From contig CM070730.1 in the NCBI GenBank assembly GCA_036346275.1, positions 43,136,918 through 43,200,917 of the forward strand: a stretch of 64,000 nucleotides of DNA. Reading direction: 5' to 3'. Made by a program: the position numbers and the translations under genes. The notes beneath the pieces were generated by a model that worked only from the letters and a program-made list of their open reading frames with translations, had not been told where the DNA came from and did not search any database. Within the stretch, counting starts at the first letter, position 1; every line of letters begins with the position of its first letter. Shown piece by piece: positions 33,694 through 45,794 of the stretch. The DNA comes from Otatea glauca. Its lineage: Eukaryota; Streptophyta; Magnoliopsida; Poales; Poaceae.

Positions 33694-35326
33694 TGAAGGA
33701 CCGAGATGGCGAACAGAGGGGGGGTGAATGGTCGCAAATAAAAATTCCCCCAAAATACTCCAACAAAAAAAACTCGACAAGATCGTTTAAAAGGAATTGT
33801 GAAAAACCCAAAAAACAAGACAACTATGTGTACCCCAAGCTTGCATGGATAAGTACCATAAAATATGTGGGGATTTTTGAGTCACAATCCTGGTTGTCTA
33901 GTGTCCAAAAGAAAGAGGAATCAATTCAAACTCTTGCTTTTAGAAAGGACATCAATTCAAATCACAAAAGTCACTTTCAGAAAAGCAAAAGCAGGATTTC
34001 AAGAACTTGTCCTCAATTTGCACAGGAGGTTGGTGGGTTTCTGTAACTCACAAAATTTTGAGACTTTTTCTCTCTGTGAGAATTAGAGTCGTGAAGAACT
34101 CCACCAAATTTCTCCTCAAAAATCCTTACAGAAAAAACAGGAAAAATCAAAGAACACAGTCTGGTCAAGAACTTCGAGCAGAAAGTTTGGGGCTAGGTTT
34201 TCACCTCATGGCGCCCAAACGGTGCAACAAGTGAACTCCAAAATTTTTCTGCAAGCGGATATCAGAGTCCCGCACCTCCTCCAACAAGAATCACTCAAAA
34301 AGGATTTCTCTATATTTTTAAAAAAATCAAAAACTGACTACTGCACGAAGAACAAGTTCAGAACAAAGTTGGAACTTGAAAGAAAAGATGTTCTCTACTC
34401 AATCCAAGAGTGCAAAAGAGATGTAAAACCATATGAACACACTCAAAACATCCAAGAACAGCAGCATTTAGAAGGAGGGGAGGCAAAACCAAATTACTTG
34501 AAAGTAAATTGCGGGAATGTAATTGCGGGAAAGTAAATGCTGAATTTAAATTGCGTAAAGTAAAGACATAATGTAAATCATAAAATAAATTCAGAGGTGG
34601 ATGAATAAAACTTTCATTTCTGGAAGGGGAGGTTACAAAGCCTCACATTCATGTGGGCAAAGCTCAAATGAGCATCAAAAACCTCAACACCTTCAACGAG
34701 AGGAGGCTACCCCTCCACCCCTATTTATACTACTCTTGGGCCACCTACCACCCTTGGATGAGTCCTCAACCCTAGAGCACTCATCTAAGGGCTAGGATTA
34801 ACCACACACACAGCCATGCAAGGGCTAACACAAAACCCACACACATACCGGGTTTTTGCACGGTTTTCAAAGCATACTACCTAGACCCGCTAACCTATCA
34901 ACTAGACCTCAATCCGACGGTCCTCATTGATCCACGCGGCATCTAGCTAGCATCATCTCCTTTCCTTGTCTTCTTGACTTGCCGGACTCCGTCTCCGATC
35001 ATCTTCCGCGATCTCCCAACCGTCGGACCTCCGCGCTCCTCGCCTAGTCCCGGTCATCCTTCGCCTCACCATGACCTAGCACCGTCGTCCTGCAACCATC
35101 AAAGACAAGGAAACTCCTCACATAGCAATGCCCACAAAGATGTGCAATAAACCATCCAACTCATCACTACAGCGTCCATACGACCCAGATCGCCACTCTG
35201 GCAGAGACAACTCAAATTGCTTCATTTTGAAAATCAATCAAAATCAAACTCAAACTTGAGCACACCTTGCTCAAATAAAGTCAAATACTCATCACAAACA
35301 TGGATGGACCTCCACATGGTCCTTCA
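33694..35326 (-). repeat. Copia-B1 3' LTR
   Basis: 1633 bp. TATA box on the minus strand at 34721-34730 (GTATAAATAG). The 104-codon plus-strand frame at 34222-34536 is kept in both LTRs only because the LTRs are near identical; it runs antisense to the element and is not called a gene. Confidence 0.94.
34721..34730 (-). promoter_or_regulatory. Copia-B1 3' LTR TATA box
   Basis: GTATAAATAG on the minus strand, kept at 44066-44075 in the other LTR and at 50417-50426 in copia-B2, in a GGGGTGGAGGGG context. Confidence 0.6.
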
Positions 35327-35327
35327 A

Positions 35328-35337
35328 TCTCCCCCTT
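35328..35337 (-). promoter_or_regulatory. Copia-B1 polypurine tract
   Basis: The minus strand reads AAGGGGGAGA directly at the 3' LTR border. A second tract, AAAAGGGGGAGA, lies at 35658-35669, giving the repeated tracts typical of Sireviruses. Confidence 0.85.
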
Positions 35338-37190
35338 GATGAGTATATTGACAAACCATACAAAAGGCATAAATTTGAGTTTGAAGAAAATGAAGAAGAA
35401 AGCAATTTTCAGTTGCAAAGTCAAACTTGATCCAAAGATAGAAATTAGAATCATGACCAAGTTGACGAAGAGGAATTCAGATTTTAGAGTTAAATTTAAG
35501 AAAGAGCAAGTTTTCAACAAAAACTCTAAAATCCAACTAAACATGTCAAATGTGATTATGAGATTATGATCCAAAAGTAGTAGCATAGTTTTACAAAGAT
35601 CATAATAACCAAATAAGCATTCACATTTTATCTTTTAGTGATGCCTTTTCTACGTTATCTCCCCCTTTTGGCAATATAGGCATCAATTTTTTTATGTATG
35701 CATGAAATGCAATCGAAAGAGCTTTGAGGATTATCCAATTGATCAAAATGGAAGGATATTACACCAAGCTTGTCAATTTTGAAGATGACTAAACTAAGAC
35801 ATGTCCAAGTGCAAATACGAGCTTAGTTTTGAATATTTCATTTTAGCAAGATTTGACAAGTGCAACACTTAGCTTTAGTTTCAAAAATAGAAGAATAGCC
35901 ACTCTAAGGATCAAAGGAAAACCTAGAGTTCAACCTACTCAACACGTTGGGGAATCTAGAAGAGCATACAAGGTCCTTGGGCTCATTTATCACTTAATGC
36001 AAATTTTGATTTATCATCATACAAGACATAGCGGGGTGCAAATGTTTGACATTATTTGCATTCTTTACCCACATATGTCTTTGTTTTTAATTTATTTGCA
36101 TTTTCTTTTGACAACCAATTAACTCAAGCCGTATGCGACCATCTCAAGATGAGCTCTTAAGAGGATGGTCTAGGTCAAACACGATGTATTCCAAGTTCAT
36201 CCCAAGTGCAATGGGAAGCGGTCTTGTGAATACAAGGTGTTGAGTCGTATGTGCACAAGAAGAGTCAATTTTGTTTAATTTTCATTTTTAGCACAACGAT
36301 TCATGAGCAATTGAAGGACTCTGTATGGATCAAACTAGTTTCACCCAAGTTGCTATAGGGACTCTAGAGAACTCCTAAATTTCTCAAATTATGGCACAAA
36401 CCTCTAGAGAAGAAACCTAGCAAGTAAAAGCAACAAGTTTCATCAAATTTTTCATTTAAGGCTTATTTCATTTTTAAGCTTAGCAAGTTAAATGAACTTG
36501 GACATACCTAAGCTAGTGATTTTCTTCAAATGATGTAGCATGGTGTATAGCATGAAGAAGAAATCAATTGCATAATAGACAAAGCTCATAAAACAGAAAA
36601 TGCAGTCTAAATGCAATGCATGAACAGATTCCCAAACTCCCCTCAACAAATGAATCAATTTTAAGCTCAAATCTGGTTAAAGTTGAGTTATTATCAAGAT
36701 TAGGCATAAAGAAAACCGAATGAACTCAATAATAACTAGAAAAAGCAGAATGAGGAGAAGAAGTCGAGAAACCGCAAAAGCTGGATGGCTATAGAGCATA
36801 GAAAAGATAGAAGAGACTCACTACGGCTCGGACTCGCTCTTATCTTCCCAGTGGTGACATAGGAAGGCGACTCTAGATCCCAACTAAGGAGTGCACAGGA
36901 CCACTCTACCAGGAGGCCCAATACCGCTAGACTTATAAGGCGTGAGGGAACTCAACCTAGAGAGAAGAGAGAACACTAATCACGCATGATAGCAACCTAA
37001 AGCACAAGATAAGAGGTCAATGCAAGGCATGCAGAAGTCTAAGTGAGTGAACTCAACTCAAGAAAACAAGCCCAAAGTCACCGGAAGAAACACAAAGAAA
37101 AGAAAAGCTGGAAGAAAACATATAATACATAATATACAAACCAGCTCCCCCTCACGAAAGGCCGTAAGGGCTCACGACTCAAGCTCACTC
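35338..37190 (-). other. Copia-B1 noncoding region between RNase H and 3' LTR
   Basis: 1.85 kb of AT-rich sequence with no ORF of note and no domain I recognise. A near copy lies in copia-B2 (51053-52940), so it is a stable part of the family. It holds the second polypurine-like tract. Unlike copia-A there is no extra ORF here. Confidence 0.7.
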
Positions 37191-37800
37191 CTCAAGGCAA
37201 CAAATCTGGAGCTATCCAAAGGCTTGGTGAAAATATCGGCTAGCGAAGGTCACTCTCTCTGAATCAAGCGCGATATCTCCCTTCTCCACATGGTCTCTAA
37301 GGAAGTGATATCTAATATCAATGTGCTTGGTCAGGGAATGTTGCAATGGGTTTTTAGCAATGCAAATAGCTGAAGTGTTGTCACGAGAAAAGTGGCACAC
37401 TCTCTATCTCTAACCCATAGTCCGTAAGGTCGATCTCATCAGAGCACTGCTCTGAACTTCATTGCGACAACATACTCGGCCTCGTGTGGGTCATGCAACT
37501 CCGGATCGCTTCCTAGATGACCAAGAAACAAGAGAAGTGCCAATGAATTGGCAAGTGCGAAGTGCTCTTCCTATCTATCCTCTGACCAAGAAAGTCGGCA
37601 TCGTAAAAGGCTCTAAGAGATAGACAAGAAGGCGAAGAGTACCAAATACCATAATCAGTGGTAGCACGAAGGTACCTGAAGATGCGCTTGACCGACTGGC
37701 GGTGAGAGGTGCGAGGAGAAGCTTGAAATCGAGCGCACAGACACACAGCAAAATGTATGTCCGGCCTCGAAGCAGTGAGGTACAAGAGGAGCCGATCATG
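37191..37800 (-). pseudogene. Copia-B1 RNase H
   Basis: Minus-strand pieces: SRPDIHFAVCLCARFQASP and VKRIFRYLRATTDYGIWY (about 37785-37620) and, at the C terminus, NTSAICIAKNPLQHSLTKHIDI and HFLRDHVEKGDI (37390-37250). The ALSTAEAEY motif between them is destroyed by shifts near 37450. RNase H of the copia type; not functional as read. Confidence 0.85.
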
Positions 37801-37859
37801 CTCAAACTCCTTTTGATCGTGAGGCTCACCATCCTCATCGGACTCGAGGACGGTGAGTG

Positions 37860-38640
37860 GTGGCCATAGGAGTCATCACCGGCTTCCCATCGGACATGTC
37901 GAAACGCCTCGGGAGGTCACGGGTATATTTGCCTTGATGCAAGAAAGTACCTCTCGAGTCCGCTTGATTTGGAAGCCAAGAAAGTAGCTCAACTCGCCCA
38001 TCATACTCATCTCAAACTCTGTGCTCATCACCTCGTAAAACTGAGACACAAGCGAATGAGATGAGCCACCAAAATATATCGTCCACATAAACTGGACAAG
38101 AAGAAAATGAGACTCATGGTGTCGATGAGCGAGTTTTGTCTACTATGCCCATTTTGAAGTCATGGTGAGAAGATAAGACTTGAGCCTCTCATACCATGCT
38201 CTGGGGCTGCTTGAGTCCATACAAAGCTTTGGAGAGCTTGTATACATGACTCGGAAACTTGGGGTTCTCGAATCTCGGAGGTTGTTTGACATAAACCTCT
38301 TCCTCAATATAGCCATTGAGGAATGCACTCTTGACATCCATTTGATAGAGCTTGAAGCCACGGGATGCAGAGAATGCAAGCGGGATCCTAATAGCCTCTA
38401 GTCTAGCTACGAGGGCAAAGGTCTCCTCAAAGTCAAGACCCTCAACTTTGAGAAAAGCCCTGTGCAACTAGCCTAGCCTTGTTGCGAATGACAACCCCAT
38501 CCTCACTCTGCTTGTTTTTGAACACCCACTTGGTCCCAATGACATTATGACCGGATGGGGCTCAACAAGCTGCCATACCTTGTTCCTCTCAAAGTTCTCA
38601 AGTTCCTCATGCATAGCATTAATCCACGATTCATCGGATA
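37860..38640 (-). pseudogene. Copia-B1 reverse transcriptase
   Basis: The readable motifs are RLEAIRIPLAFSASRGFKLYQ, MDVKSAFLNGYIEEEVYVKQP, FPSHVYKLSKALYGLKQ, WYERLKSYLL and GELSYFLGFQIKRTRE. The catalytic region gives only WTIYFGGSS at about 38085, so the YVDD box is damaged. The frame changes at about 38200, 38150 and 37880. About 260 codons of RT remain recognisable. Confidence 0.88.
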
Positions 38641-39031
38641 ATGCATGAGAAACATCTTCGGCTCAAAGGAGGCAACGAAGGCGAGTGGAGGCGGCTGGAC
38701 AAACTGATTTTGAGCGAGTGGCGCTCAAGCAGATCACCAATGATCCGATCGGTGGATGAACTTTCTGGATATGACGGGAGGACCGAAGCGAGTGGCCTCT
38801 ACCTCATGCACGTAAGAGGTAGGAGCAGAGCCACTCATTTGAAGGAGAGTCGAAGGCAGGGTGGTCTCCCGAGGTGCGTAAAAGGAAGCAGGAGGCACCT
38901 CGGGTATAGAGGGCTGGATCCGGTGGAACACCATCATCTCCATCATCCTCATCTTCTACAAAGATGGTCTCGGAGGGATAAGAAGAGCACGAAATATCGA
39001 GGTCTAGCTCACAGGCTAGCCTCATCAAAGG

Positions 39032-39700
39032 TCACATCACAGTCTCTATGATCCTATGCGCATCAACACTCCGGACCCTATAGCTACGAGAAGAAGTCGA
39101 GTAACCTAGAAAGATACCATCGGAAGAGCGAGAATCAAACTTATCTAGGTTACGGACTTCAAGATAAAACACTTGCAAACAAAAGCGAAAATGAGACACT
39201 GGGCTTTCGCCCATACCTCAACTCATAAGAAGTGCGATGCAAATGTGCTCTCAAAAACACGCGATTAGAAACATGGCAAGGTAGCTATAGCCTCAGCCCA
39301 AAACTTCCTAGGAGTCTTGACTCGTCTAGCATCGTCACAGCCATCTCAACCGAGGTCTGTTCTTCCTTTCCACTATGCCATTCTCTGAGGGCGAGGGAGA
39401 AGAGGCGATGCTCTAAACCGGACTCCACACAAAAACTCTCAAAGTAGGAATTCTTGAACTCCGTGCCATTATCACTGCAGTATAGCTCGTAATGCACCGG
39501 GAGCTCAATAGACAACCTCTTGATCAAACCCTGAAGTGAGAAAAGTCTCATCCTTGAGGCCATGAAGAATACCCAAGAGTATCTAGAAAAATCATCAACG
39601 ATGACAAGAACATACCACTTCCCTCCCCTTGATTGCACTCTAGCTAGACCAACGGTGTCCATATGTAAAAGCTGTCTGGTGCATCAGTCATCACTACGGA
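39032..39700 (-). pseudogene. Copia-B1 integrase
   Basis: The core reads MDTVGLARVQSRGGKWYVLVI, DDFSRYSWVFFM, then LYCSDNGTEFKNSYFESFC (second catalytic Asp). The region of the catalytic Glu (EWHSGKEEQTSVEMAVTMLDE) is altered, so the usual NGVVERKNRT is not kept. The C-terminal part at 39214-39032 has SRSSDGIFLGYSTSSRSYRV. Copia integrase, frame-shifted twice. Confidence 0.86.
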
Positions 39701-40179
39701 TGGAGGATGAGAAGCGATAACCATCTTGCCATGTCGGCAAGGAGAGCAAACTAAGTCTTTGACCATCTTGAGTTTGGGCAAACCCGAATGAGATCATGGC
39801 GCTAACTCGGGTCAAATGATCAAAACCAATGTGACCAAGTCTCCTATGCCGAAGGAGAGATCACGGGACTCGAAGCAATCAATCATCGAAGAGAGTCTCG
39901 GAAGAAGCGGAAAAATCAGCACGAAAGACTCTCCCAAATCTAGAAATCCCAAAACTAACCCTCCGATGAATCAAGGATTCTACAGCATTACTCTTGAAGC
40001 TTACCTCGAAAGAGTCATCGATAAGTGAGAAGCAGAGAGCGGATTGTATTGCACTTGCTTACTAAGGCAACATCTTTAAGAATGAAATTTTGGTTAATGC
40101 AGATGGTACCTTTAGCAATGACTCTACGAAGATGCATCCCCAAAAGTGATTAACTCATCACGGGGCTCGGACTAGGAAG

Positions 40180-40245
40180 AGAACCAACGAGAATCTCCGG
40201 TCATATGGCGAGAACAACCGAGTCAACAATCCAAACATCGCCCTT
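40180..40245 (-). pseudogene. Copia-B1 protease remnant
   Basis: The minus strand gives WIVDSVVLAI near 40230, where the family has WIVDSGCSRHMTGD. The Asp-Ser is kept, the Gly is lost and a stop follows. The stretch 39700-40180 (GAG-pre-integrase) is only faintly readable. Confidence 0.6.
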
Positions 40246-40749
40246 CCCCATCAAGCGAACTGATCAAGACACAAGAGAAAGATGACTCGATCTTGGGATA
40301 GAGTGAAGACTTAGGAACCCAATCTTGAACCATCGACACCTCAGTACCGACCACGGAAGAAGGCGGACTCGAGTGTCTCTCGACGCTCAACTCTCACACG
40401 ATCGGGAGCAACTCGGTAGATAATCTAGGAGTCAAAGCGGGTTGGCACGCCGTGGTGCAAAAGCGGACCATCCCAAGAAGGTGCTGGATCTCCTACCGAG
40501 AAAACACCTCACGCCCCGATATCTACCTCGATGGGAAAAATGAGGAATATCAAGAGGACGGCGGAAAGCCCGACTCTGAACAGCTCGGGACTAAAACTCG
40601 AAGAACTAGCATGAAAACCAAGTCTGGGCGCGCCCAAAAACAAAGCGACTCTCTAACTTTGTCTAGAAGCGGTGTGTGTCTTAGGAGCACTCAAAGTGCC
40701 GGGATGACCACGAATACCCTAAGAGCGACAACACGCCACACCGAGTGAT

Positions 40750-42996
40750 CTTGGCGCTCAAGCGTAAATCTACTAGGTGACCATCCTTCTTACAGAAGGT
40801 GCATGTGTGCCGCCTTGCTAGAGGCGAAGCAATAGGAGTAACACCCTACAGTGGGAAGTCCTATGGACAACCCAGTGAGACCTAAACACGGTGGTACTCA
40901 CTCAGGAGCTACCACAATCTCACCACTCTTGGAGCCGCGCACTATGGTGGGAGGATGCGCCGGCGTGCTCCAGGGATCAAATCCTAGACCTTGATTGAAT
41001 CTACTAATCTTGGATTGGTCTAGAATAAGATTGAGCTTCTTCTTGCCTCCAACAAACTTCTCGAGAGTGCTCATAAGATCTGGCAATCTCGGAAGAAAGA
41101 AGCACAAGAAGAACAGGGGAAGGAGAGGAAGAAGAACCGAGAAAGATGAGCTCTCTCAAGACGTGCATTTTTCTCCCAAAGACGGCTGCCTCAATCTTGA
41201 GGGCCTCACAAGAAACGCAAGGAGCATCTCTAATTCTATGGGCTTGGTCTTCTAATTTCTTCCTAAGCTCGACATGGATTTTATCCAAGTCCCCACAATC
41301 TCGATACATCATAAGCAATATTTTTGTGACTTATCTAGTAAGTCCTTAGCAAGTTTAGCACACTTGACATTCAGGGTTTCATTGTCAAGTTTTAATTGCT
41401 GACCCTCACATGAGCCGATTGGGTCCTTAGAAGCATGTGATTCAAGTTCATTGTTTCTAGAAAGCTTCCTAAGGTGTTCGCTCATGGTATCAATTTCGAC
41501 AAGCAATTTAGGGCAATTAGAGCATGATGGAGTGGAGTGAGCATGAAGAAAACTAGCCTCAACAGAATAGCATCAACAGAACTAGTGCTAGCATTCTTCA
41601 ACCTAAGACCATCAAGTTCAACAAGCACACTATCATGTATGGTCCTTAGGTTCTCCAACTCCACAAGAATAGCATCACACAAGAGCAATCATCGGTGACT
41701 CGGGAGGAGAAGATCTAAGTGAAGCTAACTCCGAGTCAAGGTACCTACTTCCTTCTCAAGCTCAGTACACCTAGCTCTAGCTCTAGCATGAAATTTTCCT
41801 AATTTGCGAAAGCTTCGTTGAGCTGGTCATAGGAGGGTACCTCGTCCGAGTCATTTGTAGAGCTGAGTCGCCGATGTCGTTGGTGTCGGCCATGAAGCAC
41901 ATCTTGGGAGAAGTCGTCGCCGCCTTTCTTCTCTTGCGGATCATCCTCGCCCTCGTCGCTCCATGTCCCGTGTCGGAGAGGTTGATGTCGTCAAGCGCGG
42001 CAAGGACGCGGTGGAAGAGCTTCTTGTTCTTGGAGAAGTTGCGGTACTTCTTCTCGTGCGCCGCGGTTCACGAACTGGAGGCTTCTTGTTGCGGTTCTTG
42101 TCGGTGTAGTCGTTCTTGCCCGAACCGCCAACGTCATTCTTGCCCTTCTCCGGCTTGGGACAGTTCGCCGAATGTGGTTGGGGCCACCACACTCGAAGCG
42201 GTGATCATGCCACCTCTCTTCCTCTCTCTCACCCTCTTGTATGCATGAGAAAACTTGCGGCGAGAAGAGCAAGCTCATTTTTCGAAATTTTTCCAGTTGG
42301 TCATCGCTTAGCTCGCAAAGGCGGAAAGAGAGAAACCAATAGAAGGATCGGAAGAAGAAGATCCAATGGGATCGGTGACCAAAGCCATCGATGAGATTTC
42401 ATCTTAGAGAGACGACATCGATCTCATGAGTCTTGAGGCGGGAATAAAGCCCGTCAAGAGTCGAGTCGATAAGTCGGTGGTGTCCTTGATGGTGGTCACC
42501 TTCATCTCCCAAACCGAAGGTCGAGTGCGGTCAAGAAATGCGAGCATTGTCCGAGTCGAGGTATATGCAACCAAGCTGCTCGGAGGTCGCTCAAAATCTT
42601 TGTAAACCGACCAAAACACTCGTCGAGACTCTCACCGGTAGCGTTGATCAAACTTGTTGTACTCGCGCTTGGCTGGTCTGCCTCACAGTCTTGATTTGAG
42701 TAGAGCCCTCATGGTAAGCATCGAGGTTACCCAAATCTCGTGAGCGGAGCGAAGGTGAAAATCTATCATACTCACATGGCTAAGACCCTGTATGAGAATG
42801 TTCCTTGCCTTAGCATTCGCCTCAACGTCAACCATATTGATGGCCGTGACATTTTCATCGCCAGGAACCTCATACGGAGTTTCACCTACGCCATATCAGG
42901 TAGCCCAGGCGTGATGTATGACTCCATCGGGATTTCAAAAGGAAAATCAACTCCATTAAAGATGGGAGGCTTGGTGGAATATTTGTCCGTCGCCAT
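40750..42996 (-). pseudogene. Copia-B1 gag
   Basis: The start ATG at 42996 is 38 bases from the primer site and gives MATDKYSTKPPIFNGVDF, a Sirevirus gag opening. A zinc knuckle at 42151-42200 reads FECGGPNH and then, in the next frame, NCPKPEKGK, so a one-base loss breaks the C-X2-C-X4-H-X4-C. Downstream (41700-41000) are coiled-coil segments such as LDKIHVELRKKLEDQAHRI. About five frame changes. Confidence 0.8.
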
Positions 42997-43033
42997 GGCT
43001 CTTGAGACCGGTCAAGATCTAGAAAGAGCAGAA

Positions 43034-43046
43034 CCGCTCGATACCA
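43034..43046 (-). promoter_or_regulatory. Copia-B1 primer-binding site
   Basis: The minus strand reads TGGTATCGAGCGG two bases inside the 5' LTR end. It is the initiator tRNA-Met site with one A missing, the same deviation as in the Tekay element. Confidence 0.8.
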
Positions 43047-43048
43047 AT

Positions 43049-44672
43049 TGAAGGACCGAGATGGCGAGCAGAGGGGGTGAATGGTCGCAAATAAAAATTC
43101 CCCAAAATACTCCAACAAAAAACTCGACAAGATCGCTTAAAAGGAATTGTGAAAAACCCAAAAACTAGACAACTATGTGTACCCCAAGCTTGCATGGATA
43201 AGTACCATAAAATATGTGGGGATTTTGAGTCACAATCCTGGTTGTCTAGTGTCCAAAAGAAAGAGGAATCAATTCAAACTCTTGCTTTTAGAAAGGACAT
43301 CAATTCAAATCACAAAAGTCACTTTCAGAAAAGCAAAAGCAGGATTTCCAGAACTTGTCCTCAATTTGCACAGGAGGTTGGTGGGTTTCTGTAGCTCACA
43401 AAATTTTGAGACTTTTTCTCCCTGTGAGAATTAGAGTCGTGAAGAACTCCACCAAATTTCTCCTCAAAAATCCTTACAGAAAAAACAGGAAAAATCGAAG
43501 AACACAGTCTGGTCAAGAACTTCGAGCAGAAAGTTTGGGGCTAGGTTTTCACCTCATGGCGTCCAAACGGTGCAACAAGTGAACTCCAAAATTTTTCTGC
43601 AAGCGGATATCAGAGTCCCACACCTCCTCCAACAAGAATCACTCAAAAAGGATTTCTCTATATTTTTACAAAAATCAAAAACTGACTGCTGCGCAAAGAA
43701 CAAGTTCAGAACAAAGTTGGAACTTGAAAGAAAAGATGTTCTCTACTCAATCCAAGAGTGCAAAAGAGATGTAAAACCATATGAACACACTCAAAACATC
43801 CAAGAACAGCAGCATTTAGAAGGAGGGGAGGCAAAACCAAATTACTTGAAAGTAAATTGCGGGAATGTAATTGCGGGAAAGTAAATGCTGAATTTAAATT
43901 GCGTAAAGTAAAGACATAATGTAAATGCATAAAATAAATTCAGAGGTGGATGAATAAAACTTTCATTTCTGGAAGGAGGTTACAAAGCCTCACATTCATG
44001 TGGGCAAAGCTCAAATGAGGATAAAAACCTCAACACCTTCAAGGAGAGGAGGCTACCCTCCACCCCTATTTATACTACTCTTGGGCCACCTACCACCCTT
44101 GGATGAGTCCCTCAACCTAGAGCACTCATCTAAGGGCTAGGATTAACCCACACACACAGCCATGCAAGGGCTAACCCAAAACCCACACACATACCGGGTT
44201 TTTTCACGGTTTTCAAAGCATACTACCTAGACCCGCTAACCTATCAACTAGACCTCAATCAAGCGGTCCTCATTGATCCACGCGACATCTAGCTAGCATC
44301 ATCTCCTTTCCTTGTCTTCTTGACTTGCCGGACTCCGTCTCCGATCATCTTCCGCGATCTCCCAACCGTCGGACCTCCGCGCTCCTCGCCTAGTCCGGTC
44401 ATCCTTCGCCTCACCATGACCTAGCACCGTCGTCTTGCAACCATCAAAGACAAGGAAACTCCTCACATAGTAATGCCCACAAAGATGTGCAATAAACCAT
44501 CCAACTCATCACTACCGCGTCCATACGACCGGTACTGCCACTCCTGGCAGAGACAACTCAAATTGCTTCATTTTGAAAATCAATCCAAATCAAACTCAAA
44601 CTTGAGCACACCTTGCTCAAATAAAGTCAAATACTCATCACAAACATGGATGGACCTCCACATGGTCCTTCA
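43049..44672 (-). repeat. Copia-B1 5' LTR
   Basis: 1624 bp, pairing with 33694-35326; the few differences are small indels and substitutions. It contains the TATA box at 44066-44075 on the minus strand. It is followed by ATATA at 44673. Confidence 0.94.
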
Positions 44673-45706
44673 ATATACATTCTTATTCGAAGGATTTTCC
44701 TTTATTGACGGACCAAATCTTCTTGTTTAAAATTTTAGTCCGTTACTAAAGCAAATCGCTTGGATAGACTTATATTTTGTCAAAAAGGGTCCTTGGCTAC
44801 TAACCTTAGAAATCCCCATGTATGACGGACCAAATAATTTGGTCCGGCATACATGTAACTCACTCATTCCTTTGCCGGACCAAACTCTCTGAAATTCCCA
44901 TGTACAACGGACCAAATTTTTTGGTCCGTCGTAAATGTCTTAAATTGGTCCGTGATACACATGATCAGTATCGCTAAGTTCTGTTGCTCAGTCCGTTGTA
45001 AACGTATATTTTGATATTTTTGATATTCTGACACGTCCAACGGCTACAGTGATAGATGCAACGGCTATATTCCTTCCAAATGACTATATAAGCATTTCCT
45101 TAGCCATCTACCAAAAAGTAGAATGAACTCCTTGACCTTTTAGGATTCAAAATAACTCTCATTCTCAAAAGGAGTATGTGCTTCACTTTCAAACTCAAAA
45201 TCCTCGTCATCTGTTAGTGTTTTAGCTCCAAGCTGAAGTCTAGCTGTGTGATTTGTGAGTGAACCAACAGACAGAACTTGTGCAAAGTTTATTACTCTTG
45301 GATCTTAGTGATCCTAGATAGCTTGGAGGATGTGAAAAGTGCGACCTGTCCAAAGGTGATTATGGAAGGCCACTGTTATTGTGAAAAGTTTGGAGCTCAC
45401 CTCACTGGAGTAGTGAAAGAGTCCTGAGTGATCACCAGAGCTACTGCAACTAGCTTTGGAGAAGCAATACTTCGGAAGAAGTGCTTCAACGTGGAGTAGG
45501 AGTGAGGCTCTAAACCACAGGATAAATCTCTGTCTCATTTGTGCTTTATTTCACTTTGTTGCTTTCGCTGTTATCTAATTTGCATTTTACTTCTGTCATA
45601 TGTTATACGGAATTATTCTCATAAGAGAATAGTAAATTGTCAGTAAGAAGTTAAAATTTGCAAAAGTTGCCTATTCCCCACCCCCTCTAGGCCAACTAGT
45701 TCCTTC
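44673..45706 (+). repeat. Copia-A 3' LTR, right part
   Basis: It resumes the 5' LTR sequence (10757-11783) after copia-B1, starting with the second ATATA. It keeps the later palindromes (44700-44955), the TATA box (45085-45092) and the CTAGTTCCTTCA end. It is followed by GAATG, against GAAAG at the other end of copia-A. Confidence 0.95.
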
Positions 45707-45794
45707 AGAATGTTGGAGAACCCTCTATTTCATCAAGGAAACCAGATAATAACTCAAACAGTTAACACGCAGTGATCGATAAAACTGATGAACA

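Larger units (their letters stand above)
33694..44672 (-). mobile_element. Copia-B1: Sirevirus-type copia element nested in the copia-A 3' LTR
   Basis: LTRs at 33694-35326 and 43049-44672 share ends TGAAGGACC...GGTCCTTCA, and the exact duplication ATATA lies at 33689-33693 and 44673-44677. Read on the minus strand: primer site (43034-43046), gag, protease, integrase, RT, RNase H, a long noncoding stretch, polypurine tract (35328-35337). It is 10.98 kb. The LTRs are very similar by eye, so this is one of the youngest insertions. All coding frames are broken. Confidence 0.94.
10014..45706 (+). mobile_element. Copia-A: large Sirevirus-type copia element with extra ORF, hosting two nested elements
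   Basis: LTRs at 10014-11783 and 33234-45706 (the latter split) share starts TGATAGCATCTAGGCC and ends CTAGTTCCTTCA. The interior runs primer site, gag, protease, integrase, RT, RNase H, extra ORF, polypurine tract. Flanks are GAAAG (10009-10013) and GAATG (45707-45711), a target duplication with one mismatch. Subtracting the Tekay element and copia-B1 with their duplications leaves about 12.9 kb, long for copia but usual for Sireviruses with an added ORF. Pol order IN-RT-RH fixes it as Ty1/copia. Confidence 0.93.

Noticed and set aside
34222..34536. 104-codon frame kept in both copia-B1 LTRs (also 43570-43884)
   Set aside because: It runs antisense to the element, and its conservation is explained by recent LTR duplication. 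The copia-B2 LTR does not keep it open.
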